Positions 17,117 through 27,059 are shown, counted from the stretch's first letter. The stretch: 64,000 bases of DNA from Sporosarcina sp. FSL K6-2383 (GCF_038618305.1 NZ_CP152017.1:2643501-2707500), one strand, 5' to 3'. Numbers and translations are program-made. The notes: a model not told the origin generated them from the letters alone.

Positions 17117-18223
17117 ATGGAACTCACCATTTTTCTTATCATTATCGCTTTCATCGTCATTATTCAAGCTGCTATACCATTTTTACTAAGACACACGATT
17201 GCCTTTGGTGTTACGATTCCAGAGGGATATACAGACGATACTACCGTTGCATCCTATAAAAAAAGTTATTCAACAATTATCCTCATCATCGGTCTTTTTT
17301 CGCTTATCGGCTATGCATTTTGGGCAAATGGTGACACAGTTACCGGAGCACAAATCGTACTAGCAGGATTAGCGATTCAATTTGGACTACTGTTTCTTAG
17401 CATGGCACTTTATTTATACTTTCACACAAAAACAACACGTCTTAAACACAGCAATCATTGGGGAGTAGAGTTAAAGCAAATACAAATTGCTGACTTAGCC
17501 ATCCACTCAAAAAATGAGATGTTACCAAGTATTCTCTATGCCCTTCCAATGCTTATCACAATTGGATTAATCGCATATACAGGTACACAATACGGCCATA
17601 TACCAAACATGATTCCAACACATTGGGGACCAAATGGACAACCTGATGCTTTTAGTCCCAAAACACCTTTTTCAGTAGTCGCCCTATTACTTATCCTCCT
17701 TGTAATACAAGGAATGATGCTTGGAATTCATGCGTTTACAAAACGTTCTGGTATTAAGCTAAATCCAGCTAAAGGGAAAACGTCACAAGTTCAGCAGTTG
17801 GCATTTCGAAAATATACGAGTTGGTTTTTATTCATGGTAAGTGTACTGATGACGATTCTTTTTGGCTACCTACAACTGACAACGATTCATCAAGGCCTTG
17901 CGAATGCAGCTATTATGTTTGCGCTACCGATTGGATTTCTATTGCTCATCCTAATTGGAACTGCAGTCTATGCATTTAAAGTAGGTCAAAGTGGGTCACG
18001 CATTCATGTGCCTTTTGAAGATGAAGCCAAACCTGGCATTACCGCAGTCGATGATGACCACAACTGGAAATTCGGTATCTTTTATGTTAATAAAAACGAC
18101 CCCTCCATTTTTGTTGAAAAAAGGTTCGGTGTTGGCTGGACTCTCAATTTTGGGCACCCTGTTGGCTATATCATCTTGTTTGGTCCATTATTGCTAATCT
18201 TGGTCATTACTTTCCTATTATAA
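17117..18223 (+). CDS. DUF1648/DUF5808 multipass membrane protein
   Basis: A 368-residue membrane protein with about eight hydrophobic segments. A DUF1648-type motif (IPTHWGPNGQPDAF) lies near residue 167. The C-terminal part has the soluble motif WKFGIFYVNKNDPSIFVEKR (DUF5808-like) near 315, then a final membrane segment. Function is unknown in the family. It is co-transcribed with the GntR regulator, so it is probably the regulator's target, possibly induced by envelope stress; that role is inference. Confidence 0.8.
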   Translation: MELTIFLIIIAFIVIIQAAIPFLLRHTIAFGVTIPEGYTDDTTVASYKKSYSTIILIIGLFSLIGYAFWANGDTVTGAQIVLAGLAIQFGLLFLSMALYLYFHTKTTRLKHSNHWGVELKQIQIADLAIHSKNEMLPSILYALPMLITIGLIAYTGTQYGHIPNMIPTHWGPNGQPDAFSPKTPFSVVALLLILLVIQGMMLGIHAFTKRSGIKLNPAKGKTSQVQQLAFRKYTSWFLFMVSVLMTILFGYLQLTTIHQGLANAAIMFALPIGFLLLILIGTAVYAFKVGQSGSRIHVPFEDEAKPGITAVDDDHNWKFGIFYVNKNDPSIFVEKRFGVGWTLNFGHPVGYIILFGPLLLILVITFLL

Positions 18224-18251
18224 AAAAAGCCGCGATTATGCGGCTTTTTTC
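18223..18251. terminator. Bidirectional terminator
   Basis: AAAAAAGCCGC/GCGGCTTTTTT with a 6-nt loop lies between the convergent DUF1648 and ferredoxin-NADP reductase genes. Confidence 0.88.
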
Positions 18252-18262
18252 ATGTAAACTAT

Positions 18263-19246
18263 TTAGCTAAATACACTCGTACTATGAAGAGGTTGTACTC
18301 TTGCTTTCGGATCAATATGCGACTTTGCATGGTTAACAGCAATCGGTGCCTCGCCTAGTCCAACAGCAATCAATTTCACCTTTCCATCATAGTTTGTAAT
18401 ATCCCCGGCCGCGTAAATACCTTCGATATTCGTTTCCATTCTTGTATTAACCAAAATCGAATTACGATCCATCTCAAGGCCCCATTCTTTCAATGGTCCG
18501 AGTGATGAGATGTTGCCGTAGTTAACGATTAGATGATCGACGGCCAAATGTTCTTCTATACCTTCTTTATCAGCTAATACAACGCCGCTAATCTTTCCTG
18601 CTTCGCCTTCCATCGCTTTTACTGCTCGTGACGTTTTAACAGTCACCTTCGATTCCATCAGCTGATTAACGCTCGTTTCATGCGCAGTAAAACGTTCACG
18701 ACGGTGAACAAGTGTCACACTTGTAGCAATGTCTTCAAGCATCAGTGACCAGTCAACAGCTGAGTCTCCACCGCCACAAACAACAACATTTTGATCCTTG
18801 AAAATGGACAGATCCTTAATACCATAATGCAGTGTTGTTCCTTCGAAATCTACTTCTTCTTTCAAACCAATTTTACGTGGTTGAAACGCGCCAATCCCTG
18901 CCGTCAACAAGATTGTACGTGTCAGATGGGTACCTTTGTCTGTTTGCAGGATGAAGTGATCGCCATCGCGTGTTACTGAAAGTGCTGTTTCACCCAAAAT
19001 GATTTCTGGCTTCGCGTAATGTGCCTGTGTCACAAGATTCGCAACGAAATCCTTCGCAAGTATTTTCGGGAATCCTCCGACATCATATATATATTTATCA
19101 GGATAAAGCTCAATGAGTTGACCGCCAAGCTGTGGCAGACTGTCAATAATTTTCACAGACATCTCCCGCATTCCCGCGTAGAATGAAGAGAAAAGCCCAG
19201 TGGGTCCTCCCCCGATAATTGTAATATCAACGATTTTGTTATCCAT
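18263..19246 (-). CDS. Ferredoxin--NADP reductase, type 2 (YumC-like)
   Basis: A 327-residue thioredoxin reductase-like flavoprotein without the redox CxxC pair, as in the YumC class that moves electrons between NADPH and ferredoxin or flavodoxin. The FAD motif GGGPTGL lies near residue 12, the NADP motif VCGGGDSAVDW near 155, and the C-terminal FAD site YAAGDITNYDGK near 280. The start is set at ATG 19244-19246 (MDNKIVDITII), nine bases after GGAG. It is a single gene ending at a shared terminator. Confidence 0.92.
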   Translation of the reverse strand: MDNKIVDITIIGGGPTGLFSSFYAGMREMSVKIIDSLPQLGGQLIELYPDKYIYDVGGFPKILAKDFVANLVTQAHYAKPEIILGETALSVTRDGDHFILQTDKGTHLTRTILLTAGIGAFQPRKIGLKEEVDFEGTTLHYGIKDLSIFKDQNVVVCGGGDSAVDWSLMLEDIATSVTLVHRRERFTAHETSVNQLMESKVTVKTSRAVKAMEGEAGKISGVVLADKEGIEEHLAVDHLIVNYGNISSLGPLKEWGLEMDRNSILVNTRMETNIEGIYAAGDITNYDGKVKLIAVGLGEAPIAVNHAKSHIDPKARVQPLHSTSVFS

Positions 19247-19358
19247 TAGCAAACACTCCTGTTATAGTTTTTCTTTCTCGTCTGGATGAAAAAGAAAACC
19301 CTTTGCATCCACTTCACTCATTATCTACTAATTCACTCAAAAAAACACATAATATGTT

Positions 19359-19370
19359 TTACATTTGTAA
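19359..19370. promoter_or_regulatory. Perfect 12-bp palindrome upstream of the reductase gene
   Basis: TTACATTTGTAA lies within a pair of wider inverted repeats (CTAATTCAC at 19329-19337 and GTGAATTAG at 19372-19380), about 115 bases before the reductase start. It could be an operator. No specific regulator is assigned. Confidence 0.3.
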
Positions 19371-19382
19371 GGTGAATTAGAG

Positions 19383-19411
19383 AAAAGCCTGCACAATTAA
19401 ATGTACAGGCT
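19383..19411 (-). terminator. Terminator of the 93-aa protein gene
   Basis: AGCCTG/CAGGCT plus ACA/TGT after one mismatch, followed by TTTTCT on the minus strand. Confidence 0.7.
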
Positions 19412-19422
19412 GTTGTCTTTTA

Positions 19423-19704
19423 TTATTCCCGATTCGCTTTGCAAAAAGCAAGGACGATTTCTTTTTCGTCATCCTCTAATTCAAAATCAAGGACTTTCTC
19501 AGTCGCACGCTCAAAAAAATGATAAGACGCAATACGTTCTTCCTCACCATCAACAGCAAAAATAACGCGAAGCCCAGTTCCACCTTCAGCGTACAACTCA
19601 TCTTCTTCGTCTAACGTTAAATAGAGTCGAAATTGATAACGTTCACCTGCAATAATTCCAGTTGGATCAAGAATTTGATCAACAATATGTTCATTAATTT
19701 CCAT
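19423..19704 (-). CDS. Conserved small acidic protein (possibly DUF6509)
   Basis: A 93-residue, strongly acidic soluble protein. Recognisable stretches are DPTGIIAGERYQFRLYLTL and YHFFERATEKVLDFELEDDE. From memory it resembles the DUF6509 family of Bacillales, whose role is unknown; that name is tentative. No signal peptide, membrane segment or catalytic motif is evident. It has its own terminator and is divergent from the M3 peptidase gene. Confidence 0.7.
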   Translation of the reverse strand: MEINEHIVDQILDPTGIIAGERYQFRLYLTLDEEDELYAEGGTGLRVIFAVDGEEERIASYHFFERATEKVLDFELEDDEKEIVLAFCKANRE

Positions 19705-19826
19705 AGTTTTAACAACCTCTCACTTACATTTTTTCACATAACGATGCATTAACTGCACACTACTCTCCATCATACATCATTCTCCAACAAAATGATGCAA
19801 CTTACCCTTTTTCCTCAAAAGAAATT

Positions 19827-19845
19827 CACAATTATTATCATTATC
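19827..19845. promoter_or_regulatory. Fur-like box upstream of the M3 peptidase
   Basis: The 19 bases match the Fur consensus GATAATGATTATCATTATC at 16 positions, with 12 consecutive matches. A possible -35 (TTGCAA, 19848-19853) begins three bases downstream, so bound repressor would block the promoter. Fur is favoured over PerR or Zur by the TATCATTATC half. Confidence 0.5.
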
Positions 19846-19923
19846 TTTTGCAATCTGTCCGAACTTCGTGAACAATAGAAACAGTGAAGTATTTCACTAG
19901 TAAAAATCCAGGGGGGAATTCGT

Positions 19924-21621
19924 ATGTTAAAATTTGAAGACTATCAATACACTAAACCTGAAATGGCGTCGTTAAAAAAAGAATTTGAAGCCCTGCTTCA
20001 GGAATTTCGTTCCGCAAGCTCTTTTGAACAGCAAAACGACGCGATGAAAAAGATTAATGCCATTGGTAGTAACTACTCGACGCAATCTAATCTTGTTTAC
20101 ATCCGCGCCTCTATTGATACGAATGACGAATTCTATCAAAAGGAACGGGATTATTTCGATGAAATTGGACCAGAGTACCAAGAACTTGAAGCTGCTTACT
20201 ATAAGGAACTCGTCTCTACTCCCTTTAGAGCTCAGCTTGAAGAACAATGGGGGACTCAATTATTTGCGCTAGCCGACAATTCAATCAAATCATTTGCACC
20301 AGAAATTGTAGAATTGCTCCAAAAGGAAAACAAATTATCATCTGACTACTCAAAACTCGTAGCATCTGCACAAATCGAATTTGATGGAAAAACGTTAACG
20401 CTTGCACAAATGGGACCGTATGCAGAATCGACAGATCGTTCAATTCGCAAATCTGCGATGGAAGCTACGCAAAAATTCTATGCGGATAACGGGGAGCAAT
20501 TCGATACAATTTATGATGAACTCGTTTCACTTCGCCATCAAATTGCGACAACACTTGGCTATAAAAACTATGTAGAACTTGGCTATGTACGCATGAATCG
20601 CATTGATTATGATGCAGATATGGTGAAAAAATTCCGTGATCAAGTACGAGATTTCATCGTCCCACTTGCTAACCGCCTCTATGAACGTCAAGCAGAGCGA
20701 ATTGGGATCGATAAATTAAAATACCATGACCAGTCTTTCAATTTCCTATCAGGTAATGCGACACCACAAGGTTCTCCTGAATGGATTATTGAAAACGGTC
20801 AAAAGATGTATGCCGAACTGTCACCTGAAACAAATACGTTTTTCAAATTTATGACGGACAAAAATTTGTTGGATATAGAAGCGAAGAAAGGAAAAGAATC
20901 AGGCGGTTATTGTACATTCATCGATGATTACGATTCTCCGTTCATCTTTTCTAACTTTAATGGTACTTCCGGCGATATTGATGTACTAACGCATGAGGTC
21001 GGGCACGCATTCCAAGTGTATTCTAGCCGCAATATCGGTATTCCAGAATATATGTGGCCCACATATGAGGGAGCTGAAATCCATTCCATGAGTATGGAAT
21101 TTTTCACTTGGCCGTGGATGGAACTCTTCTTCAAAGAACAAGCCGATAAATATAGGTTTTCACATCTGAGCGATGCATTGCTCTTTTTACCATACGGTGT
21201 GGCTGTAGATGAGTTCCAACATGTTGTGTATGAAAATCCACAAATGACGCCAGCCGAACGCAAAGCCGCTTGGAAAAAAATTGAGCAAATCTATTTACCT
21301 ATGCGTGATTACGATGGTATCGAATACTTGGAATCAGGCGCAGCGTGGCAACGTCAAGGACATATTTACGCAAGTCCTTTCTATTATATCGATTATACGC
21401 TAGCCCAAATATGTGCGTTCCAATTTTGGAAACGCTCACGTGAAGACCATGCAGCTGCTTGGAAGGACTATTTACATTTGTGCACGCTTGGCGGTTCAAA
21501 ACCATTTACGCAACTCGTTGGTGAGGCAAATCTAATCTCCCCATTTGAAGATGGCTGCGTAGAGTCTGTCATTGGCACAATTGAATCATGGCTGAATTCA
21601 GTAGATGATCAAGCGTTGTAA
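19924..21621 (+). CDS. M3 family oligoendopeptidase
   Basis: A 565-residue zinc metallopeptidase of the M3 (PepF/thimet) family, acting on short peptides in the cytosol. The HEVGH motif lies near residue 357, with the third ligand Glu region about 25 residues later (EIHSMSMEF), and the C-terminal M3 region with YIDYTLAQICAFQFW. No signal peptide is present. The start ATG follows CCAGGGGGG. A Fur-like site lies about 80 bases upstream, which is unusual for this family and suggests control by iron. It is a single gene with its own terminator. Confidence 0.92.
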   Translation: MLKFEDYQYTKPEMASLKKEFEALLQEFRSASSFEQQNDAMKKINAIGSNYSTQSNLVYIRASIDTNDEFYQKERDYFDEIGPEYQELEAAYYKELVSTPFRAQLEEQWGTQLFALADNSIKSFAPEIVELLQKENKLSSDYSKLVASAQIEFDGKTLTLAQMGPYAESTDRSIRKSAMEATQKFYADNGEQFDTIYDELVSLRHQIATTLGYKNYVELGYVRMNRIDYDADMVKKFRDQVRDFIVPLANRLYERQAERIGIDKLKYHDQSFNFLSGNATPQGSPEWIIENGQKMYAELSPETNTFFKFMTDKNLLDIEAKKGKESGGYCTFIDDYDSPFIFSNFNGTSGDIDVLTHEVGHAFQVYSSRNIGIPEYMWPTYEGAEIHSMSMEFFTWPWMELFFKEQADKYRFSHLSDALLFLPYGVAVDEFQHVVYENPQMTPAERKAAWKKIEQIYLPMRDYDGIEYLESGAAWQRQGHIYASPFYYIDYTLAQICAFQFWKRSREDHAAAWKDYLHLCTLGGSKPFTQLVGEANLISPFEDGCVESVIGTIESWLNSVDDQAL

Positions 21622-21626
21622 AAATC

Positions 21627-21666
21627 AAACAGGCTATCCGAGTATTGCGGATAGCCTGTTTCTTTA
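21627..21666 (+). terminator. Terminator of the M3 peptidase gene
   Basis: A perfect 14-bp stem (AAACAGGCTATCCG and complement) with a 7-nt loop and T-rich tail. Confidence 0.88.
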
Positions 21667-21712
21667 TGTTCATTCCATCATTTTGTAAAAGCTGAACTAA
21701 TTTTCGAATTTA

Positions 21713-23392
21713 CTACATTAAACCTTTTGCATTACCGTCTGCATCTATGTCCATACCAAGTGCCGCTGGGGTTTTCGGTAGTCCAGGCATGGTCATAATA
21801 TCACCCGTTAAGCAAACAAGGAACCCTGCACCTAGTTTCGGAATGATTTCTCGAATTGTGATTGTAAATCCTTCAGGTCGCCCTAACATTGTCGGATCAT
21901 CAGAAAATGAATATTGGGTTTTCGCCATACAAATCGGTAGGACATCCCACCCATTTTTTTCGATATTCCGCAGATTTTTCAATGCATTGTCTGTCAAAAT
22001 GATACCTTGACCACCGTATACCTTTTGTACAATTGCTGTGATTTTATCACGCACAGATTGCTCTATACCATACAGTGGAGCAAAATGGTTTGGTTTCTCC
22101 AGCAGGCTGAGTACCTCTTGTGCTAACGCGAGCCCACCTTCTCCACCACGCTCCCAAACATCTGTCAATGCCACACGGATCGCATTCGTTTCACACCAAT
22201 CAAAAATCACTTCGAGCTCATCTGGTCTGTCTGTTATAAAACGATTGAGTGCAATGACAGGCTCTACACCGAAAGCCAGTACTGTTTCGACATGCTTTGC
22301 CAAGTTTTCCATGCCATCTTTCACAGCTTGAACATTCTCTTCTTTCAGCTGATTTTTTGGCATGCCTCCATGCATTTTCAATGCGCGTACTGTTGCGACA
22401 ATAACAACAGCATCGGGCGCAAAATTTCCATGTCGGGCTTTAATATTCATAAATTTCTCGGCACCCAAATCAGCTCCGAATCCCGCCTCGGTAATGACAA
22501 TATCCGCTAGTTTACGTGCTGTATTTGTTGCCATGAGTGAATTACAACCGTGTGCAATATTGGCAAATGGTCCACCGTGTATCAAGGCTGGAGTTCCTTC
22601 AATCGTCTGAACCAAATTAGGTTTGAATGCTTCTTTTAACAGCAGTGTCAATGCACCTTGTACGCCAAGATCACGAACAGTAACCGCTTCCTTGTCATAT
22701 GTATAGCCAATGACAATCCGAGCAATTCGTTCCTTCAAATCCGTTAGGCTAGTTGCCAAGCAAAATACTGCCATAATTTCAGAGGCTACCGTAATGTCAA
22801 AGCCATCTTCTCTCGGTACACCTTGAGCAGGTCCTCCTAGACCAATTGTCACATGACGTAGTGCTCGATCATTCATATCCAGTACACGCTTCCACGTAAT
22901 TCTTCGCGGGTCAATTCGAAGAATATTGCCGTGATGAAGATGATTATCAATCATAGCGCTCAGTGCATTATTTGCCGTCGTAATAGCATGAATATCCCCA
23001 TTGAAATGTAAATTAATCTCTTCCATTGGTAACACTTGCGCATAACCACCGCCAGTTGCCCCGCCTTTCATCCCCATAACTGGACCAAGGGATGGTTCTC
23101 GCAATGCAATCATTGTCTTTTCACCCAACTTCGAAAGTGCATCCGCCAGTCCGACGGTAACAGTCGACTTCCCCTCTCCTGCCGGTGTCGGACTAATTGC
23201 TGTAACGAGTACTACTTTACCGTTTTTGCTTGTTCCAGTCAGTTTCGTAACATCAATTTTCGCTTTATACTTACCGTATGGCTCAACCGCTTCTTCGGGA
23301 ATACCGGCCTTAGCGGCAATAGTCCATATCGGTTGCATAATCGCTTTTGATGCAATTTCTAAATCCGTCAACGGAATAACTTCTTCTGTCAC
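21713..23392 (-). CDS. fhs: Formate--tetrahydrofolate ligase
   Basis: A 559-residue enzyme that joins formate to tetrahydrofolate using ATP, feeding one-carbon metabolism. The P-loop [14 protein letters not shown] lies near residue 62, [20 protein letters not shown] near 95 (family signature), and the conserved [13 protein letters not shown] near 300. The start is set at GTG 23390-23392 because AAAGGTGG precedes it by eight bases; the longer frame begins inside that site. It is a single gene on the minus strand. Confidence 0.95.
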   Translation of the reverse strand: MTEEVIPLTDLEIASKAIMQPIWTIAAKAGIPEEAVEPYGKYKAKIDVTKLTGTSKNGKVVLVTAISPTPAGEGKSTVTVGLADALSKLGEKTMIALREPSLGPVMGMKGGATGGGYAQVLPMEEINLHFNGDIHAITTANNALSAMIDNHLHHGNILRIDPRRITWKRVLDMNDRALRHVTIGLGGPAQGVPREDGFDITVASEIMAVFCLATSLTDLKERIARIVIGYTYDKEAVTVRDLGVQGALTLLLKEAFKPNLVQTIEGTPALIHGGPFANIAHGCNSLMATNTARKLADIVITEAGFGADLGAEKFMNIKARHGNFAPDAVVIVATVRALKMHGGMPKNQLKEENVQAVKDGMENLAKHVETVLAFGVEPVIALNRFITDRPDELEVIFDWCETNAIRVALTDVWERGGEGGLALAQEVLSLLEKPNHFAPLYGIEQSVRDKITAIVQKVYGGQGIILTDNALKNLRNIEKNGWDVLPICMAKTQYSFSDDPTMLGRPEGFTITIREIIPKLGAGFLVCLTGDIMTMPGLPKTPAALGMDIDADGNAKGLM

Positions 23393-23512
23393 AACAACCC
23401 CCACCTTTCTTTATCTACAGTATAGCGCATTCATATTTCGGATTAATCCTTACTTTCTGACATTCACGCGACAAATTTACTGGTTTCGGAAACCACTAAG
23501 GTACTTGGCGAA

Positions 23513-24496
23513 TCACTCACTTATCCGCAATACCACTTTTCCAAACTGCTTACTGTCTTCAATATAATTAAACGCCGCCTTCGCATCATTCATAGGAAAC
23601 ACTGTATCGATTACTGGACGAGTTCCGTGCTTTTCAATATGTGCCAGCATGTCACGCAGTTCTTCTCTACTACCCATCGTCGAGCCAAATAATTGATATT
23701 GGCCATAGAAAAAGGCACGTAAATCAAAGTCAACCGTATCGCCTGCCGTCGCCCCGAACACAACGATACGCCCTCCTTTTTTTAGCACACCTAGCGAACG
23801 ATTGAATGTTACTTGTCCAACACTTTCAATCACCAAGTCAATCGTTTCACCTGCTAGTTCCTGTTGCCAATCACTAGCTGTATCCAGTGCGATATCCGCC
23901 CCGAGCTCAAGTGCCTGCTTTCGCTTCTCCTCACTGCGCGATGTCACAATGACACGTGCCCCACTATTTTTTGCAAATGCAATCAGATAGGTTGCTACAC
24001 CACTTCCAGCCCCTGGTATGAAAACCGTATCGCCTGCCTGCAAGCTCCCTTTTGTGAACAAAGCACGATAACCAGTCACCCCGGATAAAGCTAACACCGC
24101 AGCCTCTTCCCACGTTAAATGAATCGGTTTTTTCTCAATCTGCTCCGCCGAAATAGCAATTTTTTTCGCAAACGTTCCGTGATCAGGCATACCCAAAATA
24201 TCAAAGCCTTCTGGTGGTGCATCACTTTTGTCATACCAACGAAGTGCAGGATTGATAATGACTTCATCCCCAATGTTAAATGCCGTTACCTCTTCACCAA
24301 CTGACTCAATTACACCTGCTCCGTCTGAACCGATGATTAATGCCTCCGTTGCATCCCCTCTACGAGCAGGTATGTATAGGTCACGCCGATTCAGACCCGC
24401 CGCCCGAATCGCGACAACAACTTCCCCTTTTGCCGCAACAGGTTCTTCCATCTCACTAATTTTCAACTGTCCAGCTTCATGAATAAACGCTTTCAC
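23513..24496 (-). CDS. MDR-family zinc-type alcohol dehydrogenase/quinone oxidoreductase
   Basis: A 327-residue medium-chain dehydrogenase with a GroES-like N-terminal half and a Rossmann fold (FIPGAGSGVATYLIAFAK near residue 160). The usual catalytic Cys is replaced (AAGLNRRDLY near residue 38), as in quinone oxidoreductase-type members, and no structural four-Cys zinc lobe is seen. It probably does not bind zinc. Substrate unknown; B. subtilis YogA is a likely relative. The start is GTG 24494-24496, nine bases after AAAGG. Confidence 0.85.
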   Translation of the reverse strand: MKAFIHEAGQLKISEMEEPVAAKGEVVVAIRAAGLNRRDLYIPARRGDATEALIIGSDGAGVIESVGEEVTAFNIGDEVIINPALRWYDKSDAPPEGFDILGMPDHGTFAKKIAISAEQIEKKPIHLTWEEAAVLALSGVTGYRALFTKGSLQAGDTVFIPGAGSGVATYLIAFAKNSGARVIVTSRSEEKRKQALELGADIALDTASDWQQELAGETIDLVIESVGQVTFNRSLGVLKKGGRIVVFGATAGDTVDFDLRAFFYGQYQLFGSTMGSREELRDMLAHIEKHGTRPVIDTVFPMNDAKAAFNYIEDSKQFGKVVLRISE

Positions 24497-24593
24497 AACT
24501 GTCACCCTTTCCCACTCAATACCCTTACACACTACTTCTATTATACCATGAAATCACCAGTAGGTTCACACTGTTCGAAATTGTCTATACAAC

Positions 24594-24632
24594 AAAAAAA
24601 CGCAAGAAGCACTTTGCTCTTTGCGCTTTTTC
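24594..24632 (-). terminator. Terminator of the XRE/metallophosphoesterase pair
   Basis: CGCAA/TTGCG stem with inner AGC/GCT pairing between A-rich and T-rich tracts, just past the stop at 24636. Confidence 0.7.
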
Positions 24633-24635
24633 TTA

Positions 24636-25508
24636 CTATTTTTCATTTTTTAATGTAACGACAACGATTTCTGGTTGATTGAAAATCCGGATAGGAATGA
24701 TACTGTTTCCCAGCCCACGACTAACTACCATCTGACTATCATCCTTTTTGTGGACGCCCGCTGTATAAGTTGGAAACCAACCTTGTCCCGGCGATACAAG
24801 TCCGCCTAATCCCGGAAATCGGAATTGACCTCCGTGTGCATGACCACTAAATATGATATCCATTCCTTGCTCGACGTAAGCCTCAAATTGCTCCGGTCTA
24901 TGTGACAAAAGTATTTTAAACATCCCATCAGGTACATGTTCAAATGCTCGGTTCATTGAAGTCTTGACCGCCTCTTCATCATCCAGATAGCTGAATAGCG
25001 GATCTTCAATCCCACCAATTGCTATCGCATCATCCTGATTCAACGTGATAATCTCTGCTTCATCTGATAAGACTTGAACGCCCAAATCTTCCAACTCTGC
25101 CTTGATACGTACCATATCATTCGTTGCGATTTCATGATTTCCAGTGACATAATACATCGGCGCAACTCCTTGTAGTCTTTCAACAAGAAGTAAACTTTGC
25201 TCAAGATTATAACGATTGCTGTCAATAAAATCCCCCGTGATGAAAATAACATCAGGTGTAATCAGTTTCACTTTATCGACGACATCTGCATGATTTTCAC
25301 CGAACTTCGCATCATGCAAATCGGATAACTGAACGATTTTGTATTGGTTGAAATCAGCTGGAACATTATCGGAAACAATGGTATATTGCGTTACACCAAC
25401 TGTTGTATTGCCCCAATAAGTCAGCAAAATAAAAACAAAAAGTAGTGCAATCATGAGGAGCCAAATTGTCTTCCTATTCTTTTTGCTCGTAATAGCAGTC
25501 GATTCCAT
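24636..25508 (-). CDS. Membrane-anchored metallophosphoesterase (YkuE-like)
   Basis: 290 residues. One N-terminal membrane anchor (about 12-32) precedes a calcineurin-like phosphoesterase domain with all metal motifs: LSDLHDAKFG near 58, FITGDFIDSNRY near 93, VTGNHE near 120, LSHRP near 200 and FSGHAHGGQFRF near 219. The catalytic domain should face outside. The YkuE/YaeI type acts on UDP-diacylglucosamine-like or other lipid phosphates in some species; the substrate here is not known. It overlaps the upstream XRE gene by one base (TAATG), so the two are coupled. Confidence 0.88.
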   Translation of the reverse strand: MESTAITSKKNRKTIWLLMIALLFVFILLTYWGNTTVGVTQYTIVSDNVPADFNQYKIVQLSDLHDAKFGENHADVVDKVKLITPDVIFITGDFIDSNRYNLEQSLLLVERLQGVAPMYYVTGNHEIATNDMVRIKAELEDLGVQVLSDEAEIITLNQDDAIAIGGIEDPLFSYLDDEEAVKTSMNRAFEHVPDGMFKILLSHRPEQFEAYVEQGMDIIFSGHAHGGQFRFPGLGGLVSPGQGWFPTYTAGVHKKDDSQMVVSRGLGNSIIPIRIFNQPEIVVVTLKNEK

Positions 25509-26002
25509 TACATCCAGCGCTTTTTAACCTTAGCAAGCTCTAGCAATTCAAGGACTTCTTTTTTAGGAAGTTCCGTCAAGATAGCTAACAGTTCGCGCTC
25601 CGCACGTCTTCTCCCTTTTCCACTTCTATAGTTTTCCTTATTAATTGCATCCAGTTCTGCATACAAGTCAGCTGTACGATCAGTTTCTTCATCTGCTCCC
25701 AACTCATCCGCAATTGTTTCTCGTAACTTATCATACAATAAATCAACATTCGGTGACCCGGTGTTTTTAAACGCTTTTGAAACCTTCGCATTCCCAAGAA
25801 TTAGCTCATCTGTCGAAACATTAAAACGTTCTGAAATTTTCGCAATCCATGCAGCGGACGGGGCATTTTTTCCTTTTTCCCAGTCTTTGATACGACTAGC
25901 CGATGTTCCAATAGCCGTACCAAACGCCATCATGGACAATCCACGTTGCTCCCGCAATGTTTTTAAACGTACACCAAAATCCTCTTTATTCCATTCATTC
26001 AT
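25508..26002 (-). CDS. XRE-family regulator coupled to metallophosphoesterase
   Basis: 164 residues. A Cro/C1 helix-turn-helix (LSMMAFGTAIGTSASRIKDW) lies at about 22-41. A charged, helical C-terminal extension of about 100 residues (ERELLAILTELPKKEVLELL) has no recognised ligand domain. The gene starts at ATG after GAGGAGG and is preceded by a good sigma-A promoter. Its stop overlaps the start of the metallophosphoesterase gene, so it may control that gene or itself. Confidence 0.82.
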   Translation of the reverse strand: MNEWNKEDFGVRLKTLREQRGLSMMAFGTAIGTSASRIKDWEKGKNAPSAAWIAKISERFNVSTDELILGNAKVSKAFKNTGSPNVDLLYDKLRETIADELGADEETDRTADLYAELDAINKENYRSGKGRRRAERELLAILTELPKKEVLELLELAKVKKRWM

Positions 26003-26039
26003 ATTGATGCCTCCTCTAATAGTTCACTTGCTATACTCT

Positions 26040-26068
26040 ATTATTTTTTATTCAGAGGTTTCTGTCAA
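26040..26068 (-). promoter_or_regulatory. Sigma-A promoter of the XRE/metallophosphoesterase operon
   Basis: TTGACA, a 17-base spacer and AATAAT on the minus strand, about 40 bases before the XRE start codon. Confidence 0.65.
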
Positions 26069-26096
26069 TCAATTTTTGATTTTTCTATAAAACTTT

Positions 26097-26582
26097 TTAA
26101 TAACCTGTTTTCTGTCGATTATAATTCTCTTCATTCTTCGCTATGTAAGCCTGAATGATGTCCTCATTCGTAAAGCCTAGTTTGTTAGCAATCGCACCGT
26201 AATAGACCCACACTTGCTCATAAGACTCCATTGTCAGCTCCTCCAAAAAACGGTGAATAACGCCGTTTGTTGCCAAAAACAACTGTGTTAAATTCCCTTC
26301 CACTTCTCCCACCGGCCAAGTCGTCAGTGTATGTAAGTCCTTTTCAATCCCAAGCGACAGTAAAAAGTGAATGGAGTCCACGTATTCCTCCAAAATAATC
26401 GTATCCTCTGATGGACCTTTCGCACTCCAAAATTTAAAACAACGTGTCTCATTCGCCAACTCCGCCAACTCGACCAACAGTGCAAGTCCTTTTTCTTGAA
26501 ATACATCTGTCTGCTGTTGTCGATTATTTTGGATAAATGAATCCAGTTCTTGTTGCATAGTAAATAATATTGTCAGTTGCAT
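26097..26582 (-). CDS. Dimeric (all-alpha) dUTPase
   Basis: 161 residues of the all-alpha NTP pyrophosphatase superfamily, dimeric dUTPase type. It removes dUTP and keeps uracil out of DNA. The metal-binding glutamate/aspartate pattern is visible as ELAELANETRCFKFW (about 33-47) and EEYVDSIHFLLSLG (about 62-75). The start is ATG 26580-26582, seven bases after CGGAGG; the frame extends upstream without another good site. It is divergent from ysdB. Confidence 0.85.
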   Translation of the reverse strand: MQLTILFTMQQELDSFIQNNRQQQTDVFQEKGLALLVELAELANETRCFKFWSAKGPSEDTIILEEYVDSIHFLLSLGIEKDLHTLTTWPVGEVEGNLTQLFLATNGVIHRFLEELTMESYEQVWVYYGAIANKLGFTNEDIIQAYIAKNEENYNRQKTGY

Positions 26583-26674
26583 AAAAAAACCTCCGAAAAA
26601 TTCAATAATAGTGAAACCAATCCCATCCCTCATCCGTATAAGAGAGTACTACATTTAAAGTGAGGGGATCTGTT

Positions 26675-27055
26675 ATGCCATTGCTGATCCGTTTTGTCAT
26701 TATCGCCTTCATCATTTATTTATTTTACCGAGGTATTCGTTATTTAACGGACCCTAAACGAAAATTAGATGAAGCTTATGAACAACAGCAATTTTACTTT
26801 TATGATGATGTGAAAAATGTTCGAAAAAACTTCTTCATTACGTACAAAGGTGCTATGTTTGAAGGCGAGAAATACTTAGGAACAACTGAGGACTCATTTG
26901 ATGTTGTATCCATTTTCGTCTGGGTAAAAGACGAAGCAAAACTACAAGGTTTCACAAAGGATGATTTCCATTTCCTTAAATCCGAGATTCTTTCTAACTA
27001 TCCAAAAGCAGATATCGGTTGGAAAAATCCTATTGAGCAATTGATGAATGCTTAA
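26675..27055 (+). CDS. ysdB: YsdB-like sigma-W pathway protein
   Basis: 126 residues: an N-terminal membrane segment (about 5-20) and a soluble domain with FYFYDDVKNVRKNFFITYKG and YPKADIGWKNP. Its position next to ysdA and infC-rpmI-rplT matches B. subtilis, where YsdB is linked to sigma-W activation, though its mechanism is unknown. The start ATG 26675-26677 follows GAGGGG; an upstream ATG at 26660 has no such site. Confidence 0.8.
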   Translation: MPLLIRFVIIAFIIYLFYRGIRYLTDPKRKLDEAYEQQQFYFYDDVKNVRKNFFITYKGAMFEGEKYLGTTEDSFDVVSIFVWVKDEAKLQGFTKDDFHFLKSEILSNYPKADIGWKNPIEQLMNA

Positions 27056-27059
27056 TGAT

